Positions 18,080 to 28,122 of a DNA stretch of 64,000 nt are shown here, one piece after another. The stretch comes from Chlamydia trachomatis. Its GTDB lineage: Bacteria; Chlamydiota; Chlamydiia; Chlamydiales; Rhabdochlamydiaceae. The notes below the pieces were generated by a model. That model saw nothing but the letters and a program-made list of their open reading frames with translations, was not told the origin of the DNA and did no database searches. Positions within the stretch are counted from its first letter, which is position 1; the number at the start of each line of letters is the position of its first letter. Location of the stretch: NCBI GenBank assembly GCA_945875745.1, contig CAMCLJ010000002.1:1-64000 (forward strand), read 5' to 3'. A program made the translations under genes and the position numbers.

Positions 18080-21000
18080 ATGAGACGTTTTCAAGTATTG
18101 AGCAGAGACACAAAGGTATTTGGTCGATTTTTTTTAGAAGCCTCTGCTGGTACTGGAAAAACATTTGCCATCGAGCATATTGCTGTTCGAGCTCTTCTAG
18201 AGTCGGAAGATCCTTTAACAATAGATCAGATTTTAATCGTCACCTTTACAAAAGCTGCCACCAGAGAACTGAGACTGCGTCTTAGGCAGAATCTTATGAA
18301 GACCCTTCTAATTCTGCAGACAGGGCACGGTGGACCTGATTATTTACAACCCATTTTTGAACAAGGCGCTCACACTCTTTTTTCTTCTCAAAGAAAAATA
18401 GAAGAAGCTCTTTGTAATTTTGACAAGGCATCGATTTTTACTCTTCACGGGTTCTGTCATAAAATGCTGACAGAATGCGCTTTTGAGTCGGGGGAAACTA
18501 TTCAGATAGGTCCTGTTGATTCTATGATATATCTAGATGCCATCTATCAGGTTGTCGAAGATGTATTTCGTATCGGATTAGATCCAGGCCGATATAGCCC
18601 GTCTCAGATTGCAGGTTTAATGGGAAGGTCCCCTCATGGGATGCAGGGCTTGATAAAAAAGATCATCCCTTGGGTGGAAAAACAGGTTTTTATTTATAAA
18701 TCTGTAGGCTTTTCAGACCTGATGGATCAGTTTAACGAGCAGATTCAGTTACTATCCTCTGGCTATTTTTTAGAAGAGAAGCCCTTTCTTGCTGATTTAC
18801 AAGCCCTCCTTGCTTTGTATAAAAAAACCAAAGAGGTCCATATAGACCAGGGGATAAGATTCTTCGAAGTTTTAAAAAACAGAGAAATTTCTTATCAGGA
18901 GTTTGATTATTGGGTAGGGGTTAAAGATTGTTTTCTATCTTTACTTCAAACGGAAAATCTTAAAAAAGGAAAAGACCCATCTCATATTAGCTTACACTAC
19001 CCTGATCTGTTTCAAAAACTATCAAAGACCCTTCTGCCTCTTATTGAGCAAGGATCAGATACTGAGCTGAATTTTTTACGTATTGTTAAAGATTGTATAG
19101 AAACTTGGAAGGGGTGCCCTGCATATCAAGAAAGTTTTTCTCCCGATGAGCTTCTGAGGAAAATGGTGGGCACTTTAAACAAGGCTTCGGTCAAAGAAAA
19201 GATTTCTGCTAAATATGCAATTGGTATCGTCGATGAATTTCAAGACACAGACCCCTTACAATGGCAGATTTTTAAAACTCTTTTTTTAGATCAGGAAAAA
19301 AATCTTAAAACGATCTACCTTGTAGGAGATCCTAAGCAGTCGATTTATTCGTTTAGAAATGCAGATGTCTATACTTATCTGCAAGCCATGAACAATATGG
19401 GAATCGAACACCGACTCTTTCTCGATACTAACTTTCGTTCCGACCCATCTCTTGTAGGGGCCCTCAACATTCTTTTTACTCAATACATAGCAAAACAATG
19501 GATGCCGCTGCCTTCTACCGAAGAGTTTTTAGAGGTAAGATCCGTTCTTGCTAAAGAAGATTTCCCGAAGGAAGTAGATAGAAAAAACCGGGGCTCTGTT
19601 CATTTTTTCATCGGACAGGGATCCTCTGGTAGAAGTAAAAAGTGGCCGTCTATAAAGCTTGAAGAAGATCAGCTCCTAGCCTTTATTGTGCTGGAAATTC
19701 AACGGATGTATGGGCTCGAAGGCTTTCGATTTGGGCAGTTTGCAATTCTTGTAAGAGATCGGTTTCAGGCAGCACGCATGGAAGACTCAATCAAAAAATC
19801 GGGTATTGCTTGCTCTGTTAAACGGTCATTTTCTGTCGATGAATCGCCAGCCTATCTTGCCCTTTATGACCTGATACATGCAGTGATCTATTATGATGAT
19901 ACAGCAGCTTTAAAAAAGGTGCTGGGCGGGGTCTTTATAGGGATGCAGGCCCATGATCTAATAGGAGGAATGGAACTTGCGGCTCTACAGGATGCTAAGA
20001 GTTATTTTCAGAAAGCGAAATATGACATTGTAAAAAAAGGGTGGGGTGCATTTTTTTCTCAGTTTCTTGCAAGCTGCTGGAATGGAGCCTCTGAATCGAT
20101 CTTAGAACATATTTTATCAAGAGACGATAGAGCTCTTTATTTTGATGTGAGACAGCTTTTACAAATTATACAGCAGAGCCCCTCTGTTGATTTATTTTCT
20201 TTAGATAGTTTTTATGCTTTTTATAAGAGACTTGCTCATTTAGATCCGGATGATGAAATCCTCAAAGTCGCAGCAGAGTCAGAAGAAGATCAAGTCATTA
20301 TTATGACGATTCATGCTAGTAAAGGGCTTGAGTTTGATATTGTATTTGCTTTAGGCCTGGTTTCTAGATCGAGCTCCATCGATGAGATTATCAAGACAAA
20401 CGAAAACGGGGTTGAGGGACTTGAAAAAGCAGATTTTTCTAAAGAGAGTTGTTTAAAAGCTATTTTAGAAACAGATGCAGAAAAAATGAGGCATCTATAT
20501 GTGGCACTTACAAGGGCAAAAACTAGGGTATATATCCCTGTGGCAATTGACTTAGATCGAAAGAGGGTGGAAATATCATGTGCCTCTTCGATCGAGCTTT
20601 TATGTCAAAGTTTTGGCAAAGAGTCATTTAACCTCATGCAAGCTTACGACAACATCCATCTTTTCTCTGCAGATATCCTCACGCAGCATTTGGATAGATT
20701 ATCAAAGCTTGGATCTATTAGTTATTCTTTATTAAAAGATACGACTTTGTCTTCTTGGTCAAAGGATCTGTTATCAGAGAAGAAAGATCTTGTATTTACC
20801 CCTGCCTTTGATAGGGTCTTTAGACCTGAAAAAATCCTCTCTTTTAGCTCTATCCATCAAAATGAAATGAAAAGCTCTCTATCAACAGTTGCCTCCCAAG
20901 AGATCCCTGAGAATATACTCCCTTTAGGGGCTGAAACCGGCACTGTGTTACACCGCATTTTAGAACTTGTGATTCAACAGGGATTGCATCATCCCTATAA

Positions 21001-21529
21001 CGTAGATGGGATTGCTCATCTGGTGGATCAGCACACACAAATGGGCCCGTTAGCTCTTTTTCAAGTGGTGATCTGTGAAATGATCCATCAAACAATGCAT
21101 TTGCCCCTATCCTCTAATTTTTATTCCTTTTGTCTTGCTGATATCCCATCTAAAGATTTTTTTCTTGAGATGGAGTTTGCCTTTGAATTAAGGGGCGATA
21201 TGATGAAGGGATTTATCGACGGTGTTTTCTTGTTTGATAAAAAAATCTATATCCTAGATTGGAAGACCAATTATTTAGGTGATAAGTCTTCTGATTACTT
21301 ATCCGATAAGATTGCGGTAGTTATGGAAGAACAGGGGTACTTTTTACAGGCAGCAATTTATTCTGAAGCATTAAAAAGATATTTGATTCAGTTAGATTTA
21401 AGTGAGAGGTCTCTATCTTTTGGAGGGGCTTTTTATTTGTTTTTACGTGGTAATGCTGCCTTTTACTTCTTGCCAGATCTATCTTTGCTTAGTGGTATAG
21501 AGAAAGGGGAAATGATTCGATGTTCTTGA
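18080..21529 (+). CDS. recB: Exodeoxyribonuclease V subunit beta (RecB)
   Basis: A 1149-residue SF1 helicase-nuclease, the motor and nuclease subunit of RecBCD. Walker A is at about residues 20-29 (EASAGTGKTF), followed by DQILIVTFTKAATREL (motif Ia), IGIVDEFQDTDPLQWQIF (motif II, DExx), YLVGDPKQSIYSFRNAD (motif III), VIIMTIHASKGLEFDIVF (motif V) and HLYVALTRAKTRVYIP (motif VI). The C-terminal nuclease domain has GTVLHRILE and the catalytic ILDWKTNYLG. The ATG at 18080 is used; a TTG one codon earlier is in frame. It overlaps recD by 10 bases, so recB, recD and dacB form one operon. Confidence 0.95.
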   Translation: MRRFQVLSRDTKVFGRFFLEASAGTGKTFAIEHIAVRALLESEDPLTIDQILIVTFTKAATRELRLRLRQNLMKTLLILQTGHGGPDYLQPIFEQGAHTLFSSQRKIEEALCNFDKASIFTLHGFCHKMLTECAFESGETIQIGPVDSMIYLDAIYQVVEDVFRIGLDPGRYSPSQIAGLMGRSPHGMQGLIKKIIPWVEKQVFIYKSVGFSDLMDQFNEQIQLLSSGYFLEEKPFLADLQALLALYKKTKEVHIDQGIRFFEVLKNREISYQEFDYWVGVKDCFLSLLQTENLKKGKDPSHISLHYPDLFQKLSKTLLPLIEQGSDTELNFLRIVKDCIETWKGCPAYQESFSPDELLRKMVGTLNKASVKEKISAKYAIGIVDEFQDTDPLQWQIFKTLFLDQEKNLKTIYLVGDPKQSIYSFRNADVYTYLQAMNNMGIEHRLFLDTNFRSDPSLVGALNILFTQYIAKQWMPLPSTEEFLEVRSVLAKEDFPKEVDRKNRGSVHFFIGQGSSGRSKKWPSIKLEEDQLLAFIVLEIQRMYGLEGFRFGQFAILVRDRFQAARMEDSIKKSGIACSVKRSFSVDESPAYLALYDLIHAVIYYDDTAALKKVLGGVFIGMQAHDLIGGMELAALQDAKSYFQKAKYDIVKKGWGAFFSQFLASCWNGASESILEHILSRDDRALYFDVRQLLQIIQQSPSVDLFSLDSFYAFYKRLAHLDPDDEILKVAAESEEDQVIIMTIHASKGLEFDIVFALGLVSRSSSIDEIIKTNENGVEGLEKADFSKESCLKAILETDAEKMRHLYVALTRAKTRVYIPVAIDLDRKRVEISCASSIELLCQSFGKESFNLMQAYDNIHLFSADILTQHLDRLSKLGSISYSLLKDTTLSSWSKDLLSEKKDLVFTPAFDRVFRPEKILSFSSIHQNEMKSSLSTVASQEIPENILPLGAETGTVLHRILELVIQQGLHHPYNVDGIAHLVDQHTQMGPLALFQVVICEMIHQTMHLPLSSNFYSFCLADIPSKDFFLEMEFAFELRGDMMKGFIDGVFLFDKKIYILDWKTNYLGDKSSDYLSDKIAVVMEEQGYFLQAAIYSEALKRYLIQLDLSERSLSFGGAFYLFLRGNAAFYFLPDLSLLSGIEKGEMIRCS

Positions 21530-23268
21530 TAGACCGTAAGAAATGGCCTCGAATAGAGTCTCTGATGGCAGATGATGCTGTATTGCCAATTGATTTTGCA
21601 ATTACCTGTATGATCCTAAAAGGATTGCCACAGCTGTCAGAAAATGGTGCTGCATTTGTGTGTAAACTTATAATGGCCAGCAGGCTTGGGCATTTATGCA
21701 TTACAAAAGAAGGGGACCAGTTGATCCCCCTTTCTTCTTCTTTATTTGAAAATACTGCCTGCGCCCAGACCTTGGATCAGATGGCCATCAAGGGTATGGC
21801 GGAGATTGCTCAGCTGCTGCCAGGTAGTGGCCAGGCAGTAGATGGCGGTTTTTCTCCGATTATTCGATTAGATTCTTACTTTTATCTGCAGAAAAATGCC
21901 TTTTTTGAAGAGAGGTTTATTGAAGAGATTTTTCGTATTGCATCCCATCCTATTGAATATGAAATAGACAACCTCTCTGTTTCCCCGTTACTTAATATCG
22001 CTCAAAAGCAGGCAGTATATAATTCTTTATCATCAACTTTTTCTATTATTACTGGGGGGCCAGGGACGGGAAAAACGTTTACGGCAGCGGAAATTGTCCG
22101 TCAGTACAAAATCCATGGGAAAAAAGATCTACGAATTATCCTTGCAGCGCCCACTGGTAAAGCAAGCATGCATCTAGAGAGCAGTGTAAGAAAACTGATT
22201 GCTGCAGATTGCTCTATTGAATCGGGCACCCTTCATTTTCTTTTGTCGATTAAATCTTCTGAGGGGATGATGAAGAAGGCCCCCATTCTTTATGCTGATC
22301 TAGTGATCGTTGACGAGGCATCCATGATCGATGCTAGGATGTTTTTTTATTTTCTCAGCGCTCTACAGAAAGGGACTGCTGTGATTTTAATGGGAGATAA
22401 AGATCAACTCCCCCCTATTGATAGCGGTAGTTTATTTGCAGATTTGATTGAATATGCAGCTATGAATAAAGGTATTTCTTATTCGGAGCTCACTGAATGC
22501 ATGCGTTCTGATCGGAAACAAATTTTAGATTTTGCTAAGGCAATTAATCAGCAAGATTTAACTTTAGTACAGAAGATGTTACTCGATCATACAGCCTCTT
22601 TGGAAAGGATGAGTTTTTTTGATCCTTCTCAGTCGATCAAACAAGGATACGAGGCATTATGGAATTTTTGTCAGCCCCGATTCTCATTTATTCAAGATGA
22701 TTTGGATCCACTCTATCTTCTTAAAACATTCGATCGGTTTAGAATCCTCTCTTGTATTAGAAAAGGTCCCTTAGGCGTTGATGCGATCAATCAATTTTTT
22801 TTCAATCGATTTTCTTCGATAGGGTTTTCTGATTGGATCGCTTATCCGATTCTTATTAAAAAAACCCAATATTCTATAGGACTCTTTAACGGCGATACGG
22901 GTGTTTTAATTAAGTATAAGGACAACGATAGTGAAAAAGCATTAGCTTATTTTTATGATAAGCAAGGAGATCTTCCAAGACAGATCCCTTTAGCGATGCT
23001 ACCCGATTATGAATATGCTTATTGCCTTTCTATACATAAAAGTCAGGGTAGTGAGTACGATGATGTATTAATACTTGCCCAGCAAGGCTCGAGCTTATTT
23101 GGTAAGGAAGTCCTTTATACTGCGGTAACAAGGGCTAAAAATTCTGTTTTTATAGATATAAGAGATGATGTTCTTCAGCAGTTAATCAACCGTAGCTCTA
23201 GAAAAATATCTGGCCTTCATGCCAGATTAAGGATAGCCAAGGAGGCTGTATGTTACCAAGAATCATAG
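21520..23268 (+). CDS. recD: Exodeoxyribonuclease V subunit alpha (RecD)
   Basis: A 582-residue SF1B 5'-3' helicase, partner of RecB and RecC. Motifs: Walker A SIITGGPGTGKTFTAAE near residue 175, RIILAAPTGKASMHL, DLVIVDEASMIDARMF (Walker B), VILMGDKDQLPPIDSGSLFA, and the C-terminal AYCLSIHKSQGSEYDDV and VLYTAVTRAKNSVFI. The length is close to E. coli RecD (608). The start overlaps the end of recB and the end overlaps the start of dacB by 19 bases, indicating tight co-translation. The N-terminal domain (about 150 residues) is the RecB-contacting region of RecD. Confidence 0.94.
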   Translation: MFLIDRKKWPRIESLMADDAVLPIDFAITCMILKGLPQLSENGAAFVCKLIMASRLGHLCITKEGDQLIPLSSSLFENTACAQTLDQMAIKGMAEIAQLLPGSGQAVDGGFSPIIRLDSYFYLQKNAFFEERFIEEIFRIASHPIEYEIDNLSVSPLLNIAQKQAVYNSLSSTFSIITGGPGTGKTFTAAEIVRQYKIHGKKDLRIILAAPTGKASMHLESSVRKLIAADCSIESGTLHFLLSIKSSEGMMKKAPILYADLVIVDEASMIDARMFFYFLSALQKGTAVILMGDKDQLPPIDSGSLFADLIEYAAMNKGISYSELTECMRSDRKQILDFAKAINQQDLTLVQKMLLDHTASLERMSFFDPSQSIKQGYEALWNFCQPRFSFIQDDLDPLYLLKTFDRFRILSCIRKGPLGVDAINQFFFNRFSSIGFSDWIAYPILIKKTQYSIGLFNGDTGVLIKYKDNDSEKALAYFYDKQGDLPRQIPLAMLPDYEYAYCLSIHKSQGSEYDDVLILAQQGSSLFGKEVLYTAVTRAKNSVFIDIRDDVLQQLINRSSRKISGLHARLRIAKEAVCYQES

Positions 23269-24713
23269 TAGCCTGGATTATTGCCTCAAGCTTATGTTTC
23301 GCTATTCCTTTAGGGTTTTCTTCTACAGATTCTTTAATACAATCTGATGTCTACTATGGAGAATACTTAAAACTTCAGCTGGATAAGATCGTACAAAAGC
23401 AGATAGGTTCTGCACATATTGGGGTGGAGGTAGTCTCTTTAGCTACAAGGAGCCCAATTTATCAAAAAAATTCGAATAAGCTATTTATTCCTGCCAGTTG
23501 CTTAAAAATTTTTACTGGATCTTCTTGTTTAGCCCTTTTAGGCACCGATTACAGATTTACGACCTCTGTGTGGACAGATGGGGCAATAAAAAACAAAAAA
23601 CTCATTGGTAATATTTACCTTAAAGGAGGGGGGGATCCATCTCTTGATGAAAAGGGTTTACAGGCCCTTGCTTTGCAAATGAAGGAATTGGGGATTGAAA
23701 AGATTGTAGGTTCTTTATTTGTTGATACCTCTGATTTTGATTCTATTCAAAAAGGTCCTGGATGGATGTGGGATGACGGTCCAGAGTATTGGAATTGTCC
23801 AGTTTCTCCTTTAACTGTAAATCACGGTTGCATAGAACTTTTGGTCAAGCCTGCCAGCAATATCAATCAATCGCCAATTCTTGTTTTGCAGCCTAATACT
23901 TCTTTTGTAAGATGTCACAATTTCGCTCAAACCTGTGACGGGATAGATGGGCAGATAGCGATCGAAAGAAGAAGTGATCAAATAAAGAATTCTGTTTATG
24001 TAACAGGTTTGATTTCTCTTACAAGCCAGCCAATATTATATAGAGTGTCGCTAGAAGATCCTCACCTATATGCAGGAGCTCTTTTTTTAGATACTCTACA
24101 GGGTGGTGGTATCTCTTGCCCTCAAGGAGTAGAAGAAAAAAAAACACCTGAAAAAGCAAAGCTTCTTGTAGAACATCAATCTGCTCCCATAGAGATGCTG
24201 GTTCATAAAATGATGAAAGAATCGGATAATTTATATGCAGAATGCTTGTTTAAAAAAATAGGACAGGTCTGTTCTGGCAAGCAAGGAACATGGAGTCTTG
24301 CTGCAAACGCCGTCAAAGAGCTTATATCTAAAAAAGGGGTAAACACCTCTCAAATGGCTTTACTTGATGGATCGGGTATGTCTAGGTATAATCTCATCAG
24401 TCCAAGGCAGCTTGTAGATTTTTTGCTTGTTACAAGAGATGATCCTGTATTATTTACACCTTTTTTTCATTCGCTCCCCATTGCTGGTATTGACGGCACA
24501 CTAAAATTTATTATGGATGATCCAGAGCTCCTTGGTAAGGTAAAGGCAAAAACAGGTTCTATGACAGGGGTTAGGTGTTTATCGGGCTATATAACGACTG
24601 TATCGGGACAGGAGTTAGTGGTCTCTATAATGATGAATGGTGTGATAGATAAGGCTGTAGCTTTAAAGCTAGAGAAGGAAATTTGTAAAATTCTTGTGAG
24701 GTATAAAGAGTGA
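23250..24713 (+). CDS. dacB: D-alanyl-D-alanine carboxypeptidase/endopeptidase (PBP4, DacB family)
   Basis: A 487-residue S13-family penicillin-binding protein that trims or opens peptidoglycan cross-links in the periplasm. The three active-site motifs are visible: SCLK (Ser83-Lys86), the GSGMSRYN region around residue 378, and KTG in AKTGSMTG near residue 434. GGGDPSLDEKGLQALALQMK is a typical PBP4 segment. The N-terminus (MLPRIIVAWIIASSLCFAI) is a signal peptide. It overlaps the end of recD, an unusual pairing of repair and cell-wall genes. Its presence supports a functional, if minimal, peptidoglycan cycle. Confidence 0.92.
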   Translation: MLPRIIVAWIIASSLCFAIPLGFSSTDSLIQSDVYYGEYLKLQLDKIVQKQIGSAHIGVEVVSLATRSPIYQKNSNKLFIPASCLKIFTGSSCLALLGTDYRFTTSVWTDGAIKNKKLIGNIYLKGGGDPSLDEKGLQALALQMKELGIEKIVGSLFVDTSDFDSIQKGPGWMWDDGPEYWNCPVSPLTVNHGCIELLVKPASNINQSPILVLQPNTSFVRCHNFAQTCDGIDGQIAIERRSDQIKNSVYVTGLISLTSQPILYRVSLEDPHLYAGALFLDTLQGGGISCPQGVEEKKTPEKAKLLVEHQSAPIEMLVHKMMKESDNLYAECLFKKIGQVCSGKQGTWSLAANAVKELISKKGVNTSQMALLDGSGMSRYNLISPRQLVDFLLVTRDDPVLFTPFFHSLPIAGIDGTLKFIMDDPELLGKVKAKTGSMTGVRCLSGYITTVSGQELVVSIMMNGVIDKAVALKLEKEICKILVRYKE

Positions 24714-24770
24714 TAAGGTGATCTCACGACGAGGATGTTTGCTTGTCATGAGATCTCAAAACGAGTCGTG

Positions 24771-25052
24771 TTAAGCAGAAACTTTTTGGGAAAGATTAGA
24801 CTTAGTACGATTTGCTTTATTTTTTGGGAAAATACCTTTTTTCACACCTTTATCCATTAGGCTGCACACAACTTGGAACTTTTCTTTTGTGGCTACTGCA
24901 TCTGGTTGAGAAAGGCTGGTTTGAAAAGATTTAATAGCGCTACTTACTGTTGATTTGTAAGTTTTGTTTCTTAATCTTCTTCTTTCGCTTTGAATATCTC
25001 GCTTAAGAGCTGAGGGTCTTCTTTCTGGGGTCTTTTTTTTATCTGCTGCCAT
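24771..25052 (-). CDS. rpsT: 30S ribosomal protein S20
   Basis: A 93-residue very basic protein matching S20, which binds 16S rRNA early in 30S assembly. Typical features are the RRRLRNKTYKSTVSSAIKSF helix near the N-terminus and the Lys-rich C-terminal half with KGIFPKNKANRTKSNL. Length is normal for the family (about 87-95). The gene lies close to rpoD, with two short hypothetical genes between; the rpsT-rpoD neighbourhood is a conserved chlamydial arrangement as I recall. Confidence 0.95.
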   Translation of the reverse strand: MAADKKKTPERRPSALKRDIQSERRRLRNKTYKSTVSSAIKSFQTSLSQPDAVATKEKFQVVCSLMDKGVKKGIFPKNKANRTKSNLSQKVSA

Positions 25053-25145
25053 ACTATAACTCTGTTCTTAACAAATTAAGATGCACGACAATATACCTTA
25101 AGTTCTATAATTCGTCAAAGTCTGAGTACACAAGGCTGGCAATAA

Positions 25146-25583
25146 ATGGATAGAATAAGGGGGCTGATTTACTTAATCCCTTTAACAGTAGCTCTTTGGG
25201 TGTCGTGCAACTCTGTCATCGAGCTATGGGGATATATAAGACTTGGCCAAAAAGTGGGTGTTGAAACAGCTAAATGGACCGCCCATGAAAGATCTTCAGG
25301 CTCGTTCTTTCTCGAGGCAGATTACACGTTTTCTGCGGGAGGTCAAAAGATTTTTGGTAAAACTAATTTTGATCATCCGGTATTTAACAGTACCGAGCAG
25401 GCCAGCTCCTTTATTAATGCTGTGGAGCAGATCCCATGGGCCGTCTACTATGATAAAAATGCCCCTTCTAAAAACACTTTGCAGAAAATTTTCCCCTTTC
25501 TATCTTGCTTAAAAGCAGTTCTTGTCATTTTTTTATTGGTAGCCTTCTTTTTTATCGATCGGATCTTTTTAAGAAGAGTCTAG
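25146..25583 (+). CDS. DUF3592-like membrane protein
   Basis: A 145-residue protein with one membrane helix at each end (about residues 5-28 and 118-140) and a beta-rich extracytoplasmic domain between them containing TAKWTAHERSSGSFFLEADY and the WAVYYDKNAPSKNTL motif. Two-helix proteins with a central strand-rich domain and a V-x-Y-(D/N)-P-x-(N/D)-P-like motif are the DUF3592 family; here the motif reads VYYDKNAPS. Function unknown. It converges with the next minus-strand gene with a 15-base overlap. Confidence 0.65.
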   Translation: MDRIRGLIYLIPLTVALWVSCNSVIELWGYIRLGQKVGVETAKWTAHERSSGSFFLEADYTFSAGGQKIFGKTNFDHPVFNSTEQASSFINAVEQIPWAVYYDKNAPSKNTLQKIFPFLSCLKAVLVIFLLVAFFFIDRIFLRRV

Positions 25584-26135
25584 TTTCTTTAAAAGACTGT
25601 TATAAATTGACCTACCTAAAAATTTTATAAAACTTTTTAATGAGACGTCCGGCTCTCTATCGCTTGTATCTATCTGCACCTTTATTTGGGATCCCTTCCT
25701 TTGTTGAAAATCCCCTTCAATCCCCCATTTCCCGTTTTTTAAAAGATAGGGTTTGCCTATGTTAATGCCGACTCTATAGATTCTTGTTGGTATTTCATTT
25801 GCCGAACTAGTTCTTTGTTCATCGAATACAATAAACTTGCCCTCTTTGTTTTGAAAATAAAAATACTTTTTGATTGGATCAGACCCCAACCCTGATTTCC
25901 ACGCAAAGAATCTTTTAGGATAGAAATATATTTTTTTAAAATACAGTGGATGTAAAGCGATTTTACATTGAAAACCCATCCAATTCTGAGTAGTAAAAAT
26001 GTAAAAAAGCTCGAGTTCTTTGTTTTTAAAAACAAGCTGTCGTTTACTTACATTATTTGTTTGTAATATGAAGCTTGGAGGTAATTGCCTCTTTAATTGA
26101 CAAAGCAGATCTCTCTTTTGTTTCTTGAAAAACAT
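25569..26135 (-). CDS. Hypothetical protein, aromatic- and lysine-rich
   Basis: A 188-residue protein I do not recognise. No signal peptide or clear membrane span is present. It is rich in Lys, Phe and Tyr and appears beta-rich (LELFYIFTTQNWMGFQCKIA, KYFYFQNKEGKFIVFDEQRT). It lies between rpsT/rpoD, the position where Chlamydia has a conserved hypothetical gene as I recall, so it may be its counterpart. The ATG at 26135 faces rpoD divergently with about 290 bases between. Confidence 0.6.
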   Translation of the reverse strand: MFFKKQKRDLLCQLKRQLPPSFILQTNNVSKRQLVFKNKELELFYIFTTQNWMGFQCKIALHPLYFKKIYFYPKRFFAWKSGLGSDPIKKYFYFQNKEGKFIVFDEQRTSSANEIPTRIYRVGINIGKPYLLKNGKWGIEGDFQQRKGSQIKVQIDTSDREPDVSLKSFIKFLGRSIYNSLLKKLDSS

Positions 26136-26421
26136 AAATCCTTTTTACTATTTTTCGGTTTTTATTCCTGAAATCTGCTTACCGATTCTAAACAGGTTGC
26201 TTATTTCATATTCTCGTGTTAGGATGAGCCGGAAATAATACATTTTTTCTATGGGATACCTTCGAGCATATGTGCCCTGCAGGCCCTAAGAAAAAAGAGC
26301 ATAGCTTAATAAGTATGTTTTTGTTTTTCCAGAATTTAGGACAAGCTTCAGTCAAATAAAAGGCTGGAGAAGTTAGATCCAAACAACATTTCAGTACTGC
26401 TTAAATACATCCCAGGACGAT
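26136..26421. promoter_or_regulatory. Divergent regulatory gap upstream of rpoD
   Basis: 286 bases with no gene. It must contain the promoters for rpoD and for the divergent hypothetical gene. I see no confident -35/-10 pair. Near 26270-26290 a small GC-richer patch with self-complementary halves (GCCCTGCAGGCC) stands out from the AT-rich surroundings. AGGACG just before the rpoD ATG is its ribosome binding site. Confidence 0.4.
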
Positions 26422-28089
26422 ATGACTAAAGGGACAACATTGAATACCAATCTGAGCCAACAACACCAGCAAAAGGTGGAAGAGCTCGTTGCTATAGCCA
26501 AAGAACAAGGATATATCACTTACGAAGAGATCAACGAGATCCTTCCTATGAACTTTGATTCTGCGGAACAGATCGATCAAATTTTGATTTTTTTAAGTGG
26601 GATGGACATTCAGATCCTGAACCAAGTTGAAGTAGACCGTCAGAAAGAACGTAAAAAGGAAGCTAAGGAGCTAGAGGGTTTAGCAAAAAGACCCGAAGGA
26701 ACCTCTGATGATCCTGTTCGGATGTATTTAAAAGAAATGGGATCGGTTCCTCTTCTAACCCGTGAAGAAGAAGTTGAGATATCGAAAAGAATTGAAAAAG
26801 CCCAGATTCAGGTTGAAAAGATCATCATGCGGTTTCGTTACTCGACAAGCGAGGCGATTTCAATTGCCAACTATCTCATTACTGGGAAGGATCGTTTTGA
26901 TAAAATTGTTTCTGAAAAAGAAGTAGCAGACAAGGCTCTTTATTTGCAGCTACTGCCTAAGTTAAGCGCTTTACTCAGGCATGAAGATTCGATTCTTGAA
27001 GGTTTGCAGCTCCAGCTAAAAGATCCAAAGTTAAAAAAAGTAGATAGGGTTAAGCTCTCAGAAGACATTGAAAAATGTCGTATACGTACCCAAGCTTATC
27101 TTAAACGAGTCTACTGCAGGCACAACATCATTGAAGATTTCGGTGAAGTGATTTTGACTGCCTATGAGCGTTTTTTAGTTTTAGAAAAAGAAATCCAAGA
27201 GCTTATTCCAAGAGCGGAAAAAAACAAGTTCGCCGCAGCCAAGCTACTTGCTATGCAAAGAAAGTTGGTCAAGAGAGAGCTTGCCGCTGGTAGATCCTTA
27301 GACGAATTTAAAAAAGATGTCAGGATGCTTCAACGGTGGATGGACAAAAGCCAAGAAGCCAAAAGAGAGATGGTTGAGTCTAACCTACGTCTTGTGATTT
27401 CTATAGCAAAGAAATATACCAATAGAGGTCTTTCTTTCTTGGATTTGATCCAAGAAGGGAATATGGGTCTAATGAAGGCTGTTGAAAAATTTGAATACCG
27501 TCGTGGTTATAAGTTTTCTACCTATGCAACATGGTGGATTCGTCAGGCAGTCACTCGGGCTATCGCAGATCAGGCTCGTACTATCCGAATCCCTGTGCAT
27601 ATGATTGAGACAATTAATAAAGTCTTGCGCGGCGCTAAGAAACTCATGATGGAGACCGGTAGGGAGCCTACACCGGAAGAGCTGGCTAGCGAGCTGAATC
27701 TTACCCCTGAAAGAGTGAGAGAAATTTATAAAATCGCTCAGCATCCTATTTCCCTGCAAGCGGAGGTAGGTGATGGAGGAGAAAGTCAGTTTGGAGACTT
27801 TTTAGAAGATACCACGATTGAATCTCCTGCAGAAGCTACTGGCTATGCCATTTTAAAAGATAAAATGAATGATGTCTTATCTACTCTTACCGATAGAGAG
27901 AGAACAGTTCTTGTTGAGAGATTTGGTCTGTTAGATGGCAAACCAAAGACTCTAGAGGAAGTAGGTGTTCGATTTAAAGTGACAAGAGAGCGTGTTAGAC
28001 AGATTGAGGCGAAGGCGTTAAGAAAAATGCGTCACCCAACTCGATCTAAACAGCTGCAGGCTTTCCTTGATTTATTAGAAACTGATTGA
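26422..28089 (+). CDS. rpoD: RNA polymerase primary sigma factor (sigma-66/sigma-70 type)
   Basis: A 555-residue housekeeping sigma factor. Region 1.1 lies in residues 10-80; [22 protein letters not shown] is region 1.2; [40 protein letters not shown] and RTIRIPVHM are regions 2.1-2.4 that bind core polymerase and the -10 element; [20 protein letters not shown] is the region 4.2 helix-turn-helix for the -35 element. Between regions 1.2 and 2 there is a non-conserved region of about 200 residues. The ATG at 26422 has an AGGACGA ribosome binding site. dinG follows 33 bases downstream. Confidence 0.97.
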   Translation: MTKGTTLNTNLSQQHQQKVEELVAIAKEQGYITYEEINEILPMNFDSAEQIDQILIFLSGMDIQILNQVEVDRQKERKKEAKELEGLAKRPEGTSDDPVRMYLKEMGSVPLLTREEEVEISKRIEKAQIQVEKIIMRFRYSTSEAISIANYLITGKDRFDKIVSEKEVADKALYLQLLPKLSALLRHEDSILEGLQLQLKDPKLKKVDRVKLSEDIEKCRIRTQAYLKRVYCRHNIIEDFGEVILTAYERFLVLEKEIQELIPRAEKNKFAAAKLLAMQRKLVKRELAAGRSLDEFKKDVRMLQRWMDKSQEAKREMVESNLRLVISIAKKYTNRGLSFLDLIQEGNMGLMKAVEKFEYRRGYKFSTYATWWIRQAVTRAIADQARTIRIPVHMIETINKVLRGAKKLMMETGREPTPEELASELNLTPERVREIYKIAQHPISLQAEVGDGGESQFGDFLEDTTIESPAEATGYAILKDKMNDVLSTLTDRERTVLVERFGLLDGKPKTLEEVGVRFKVTRERVRQIEAKALRKMRHPTRSKQLQAFLDLLETD

Positions 28090-28122
28090 TACGCTTTACC
28101 CATCTTTATCTAATGGTTCAAA

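Noticed and set aside
24719-24770. Short inverted repeats between dacB and rpsT (GATCTCA/TGAGATC, CACGAC/GTCGTG)
   Set aside because: They nest poorly, have no T-run, and cannot be separated from chance, though a terminator is expected here.
26160-26420. -35/-10 promoter for rpoD
   Set aside because: Only partial matches to consensus; several equally weak alternatives exist.
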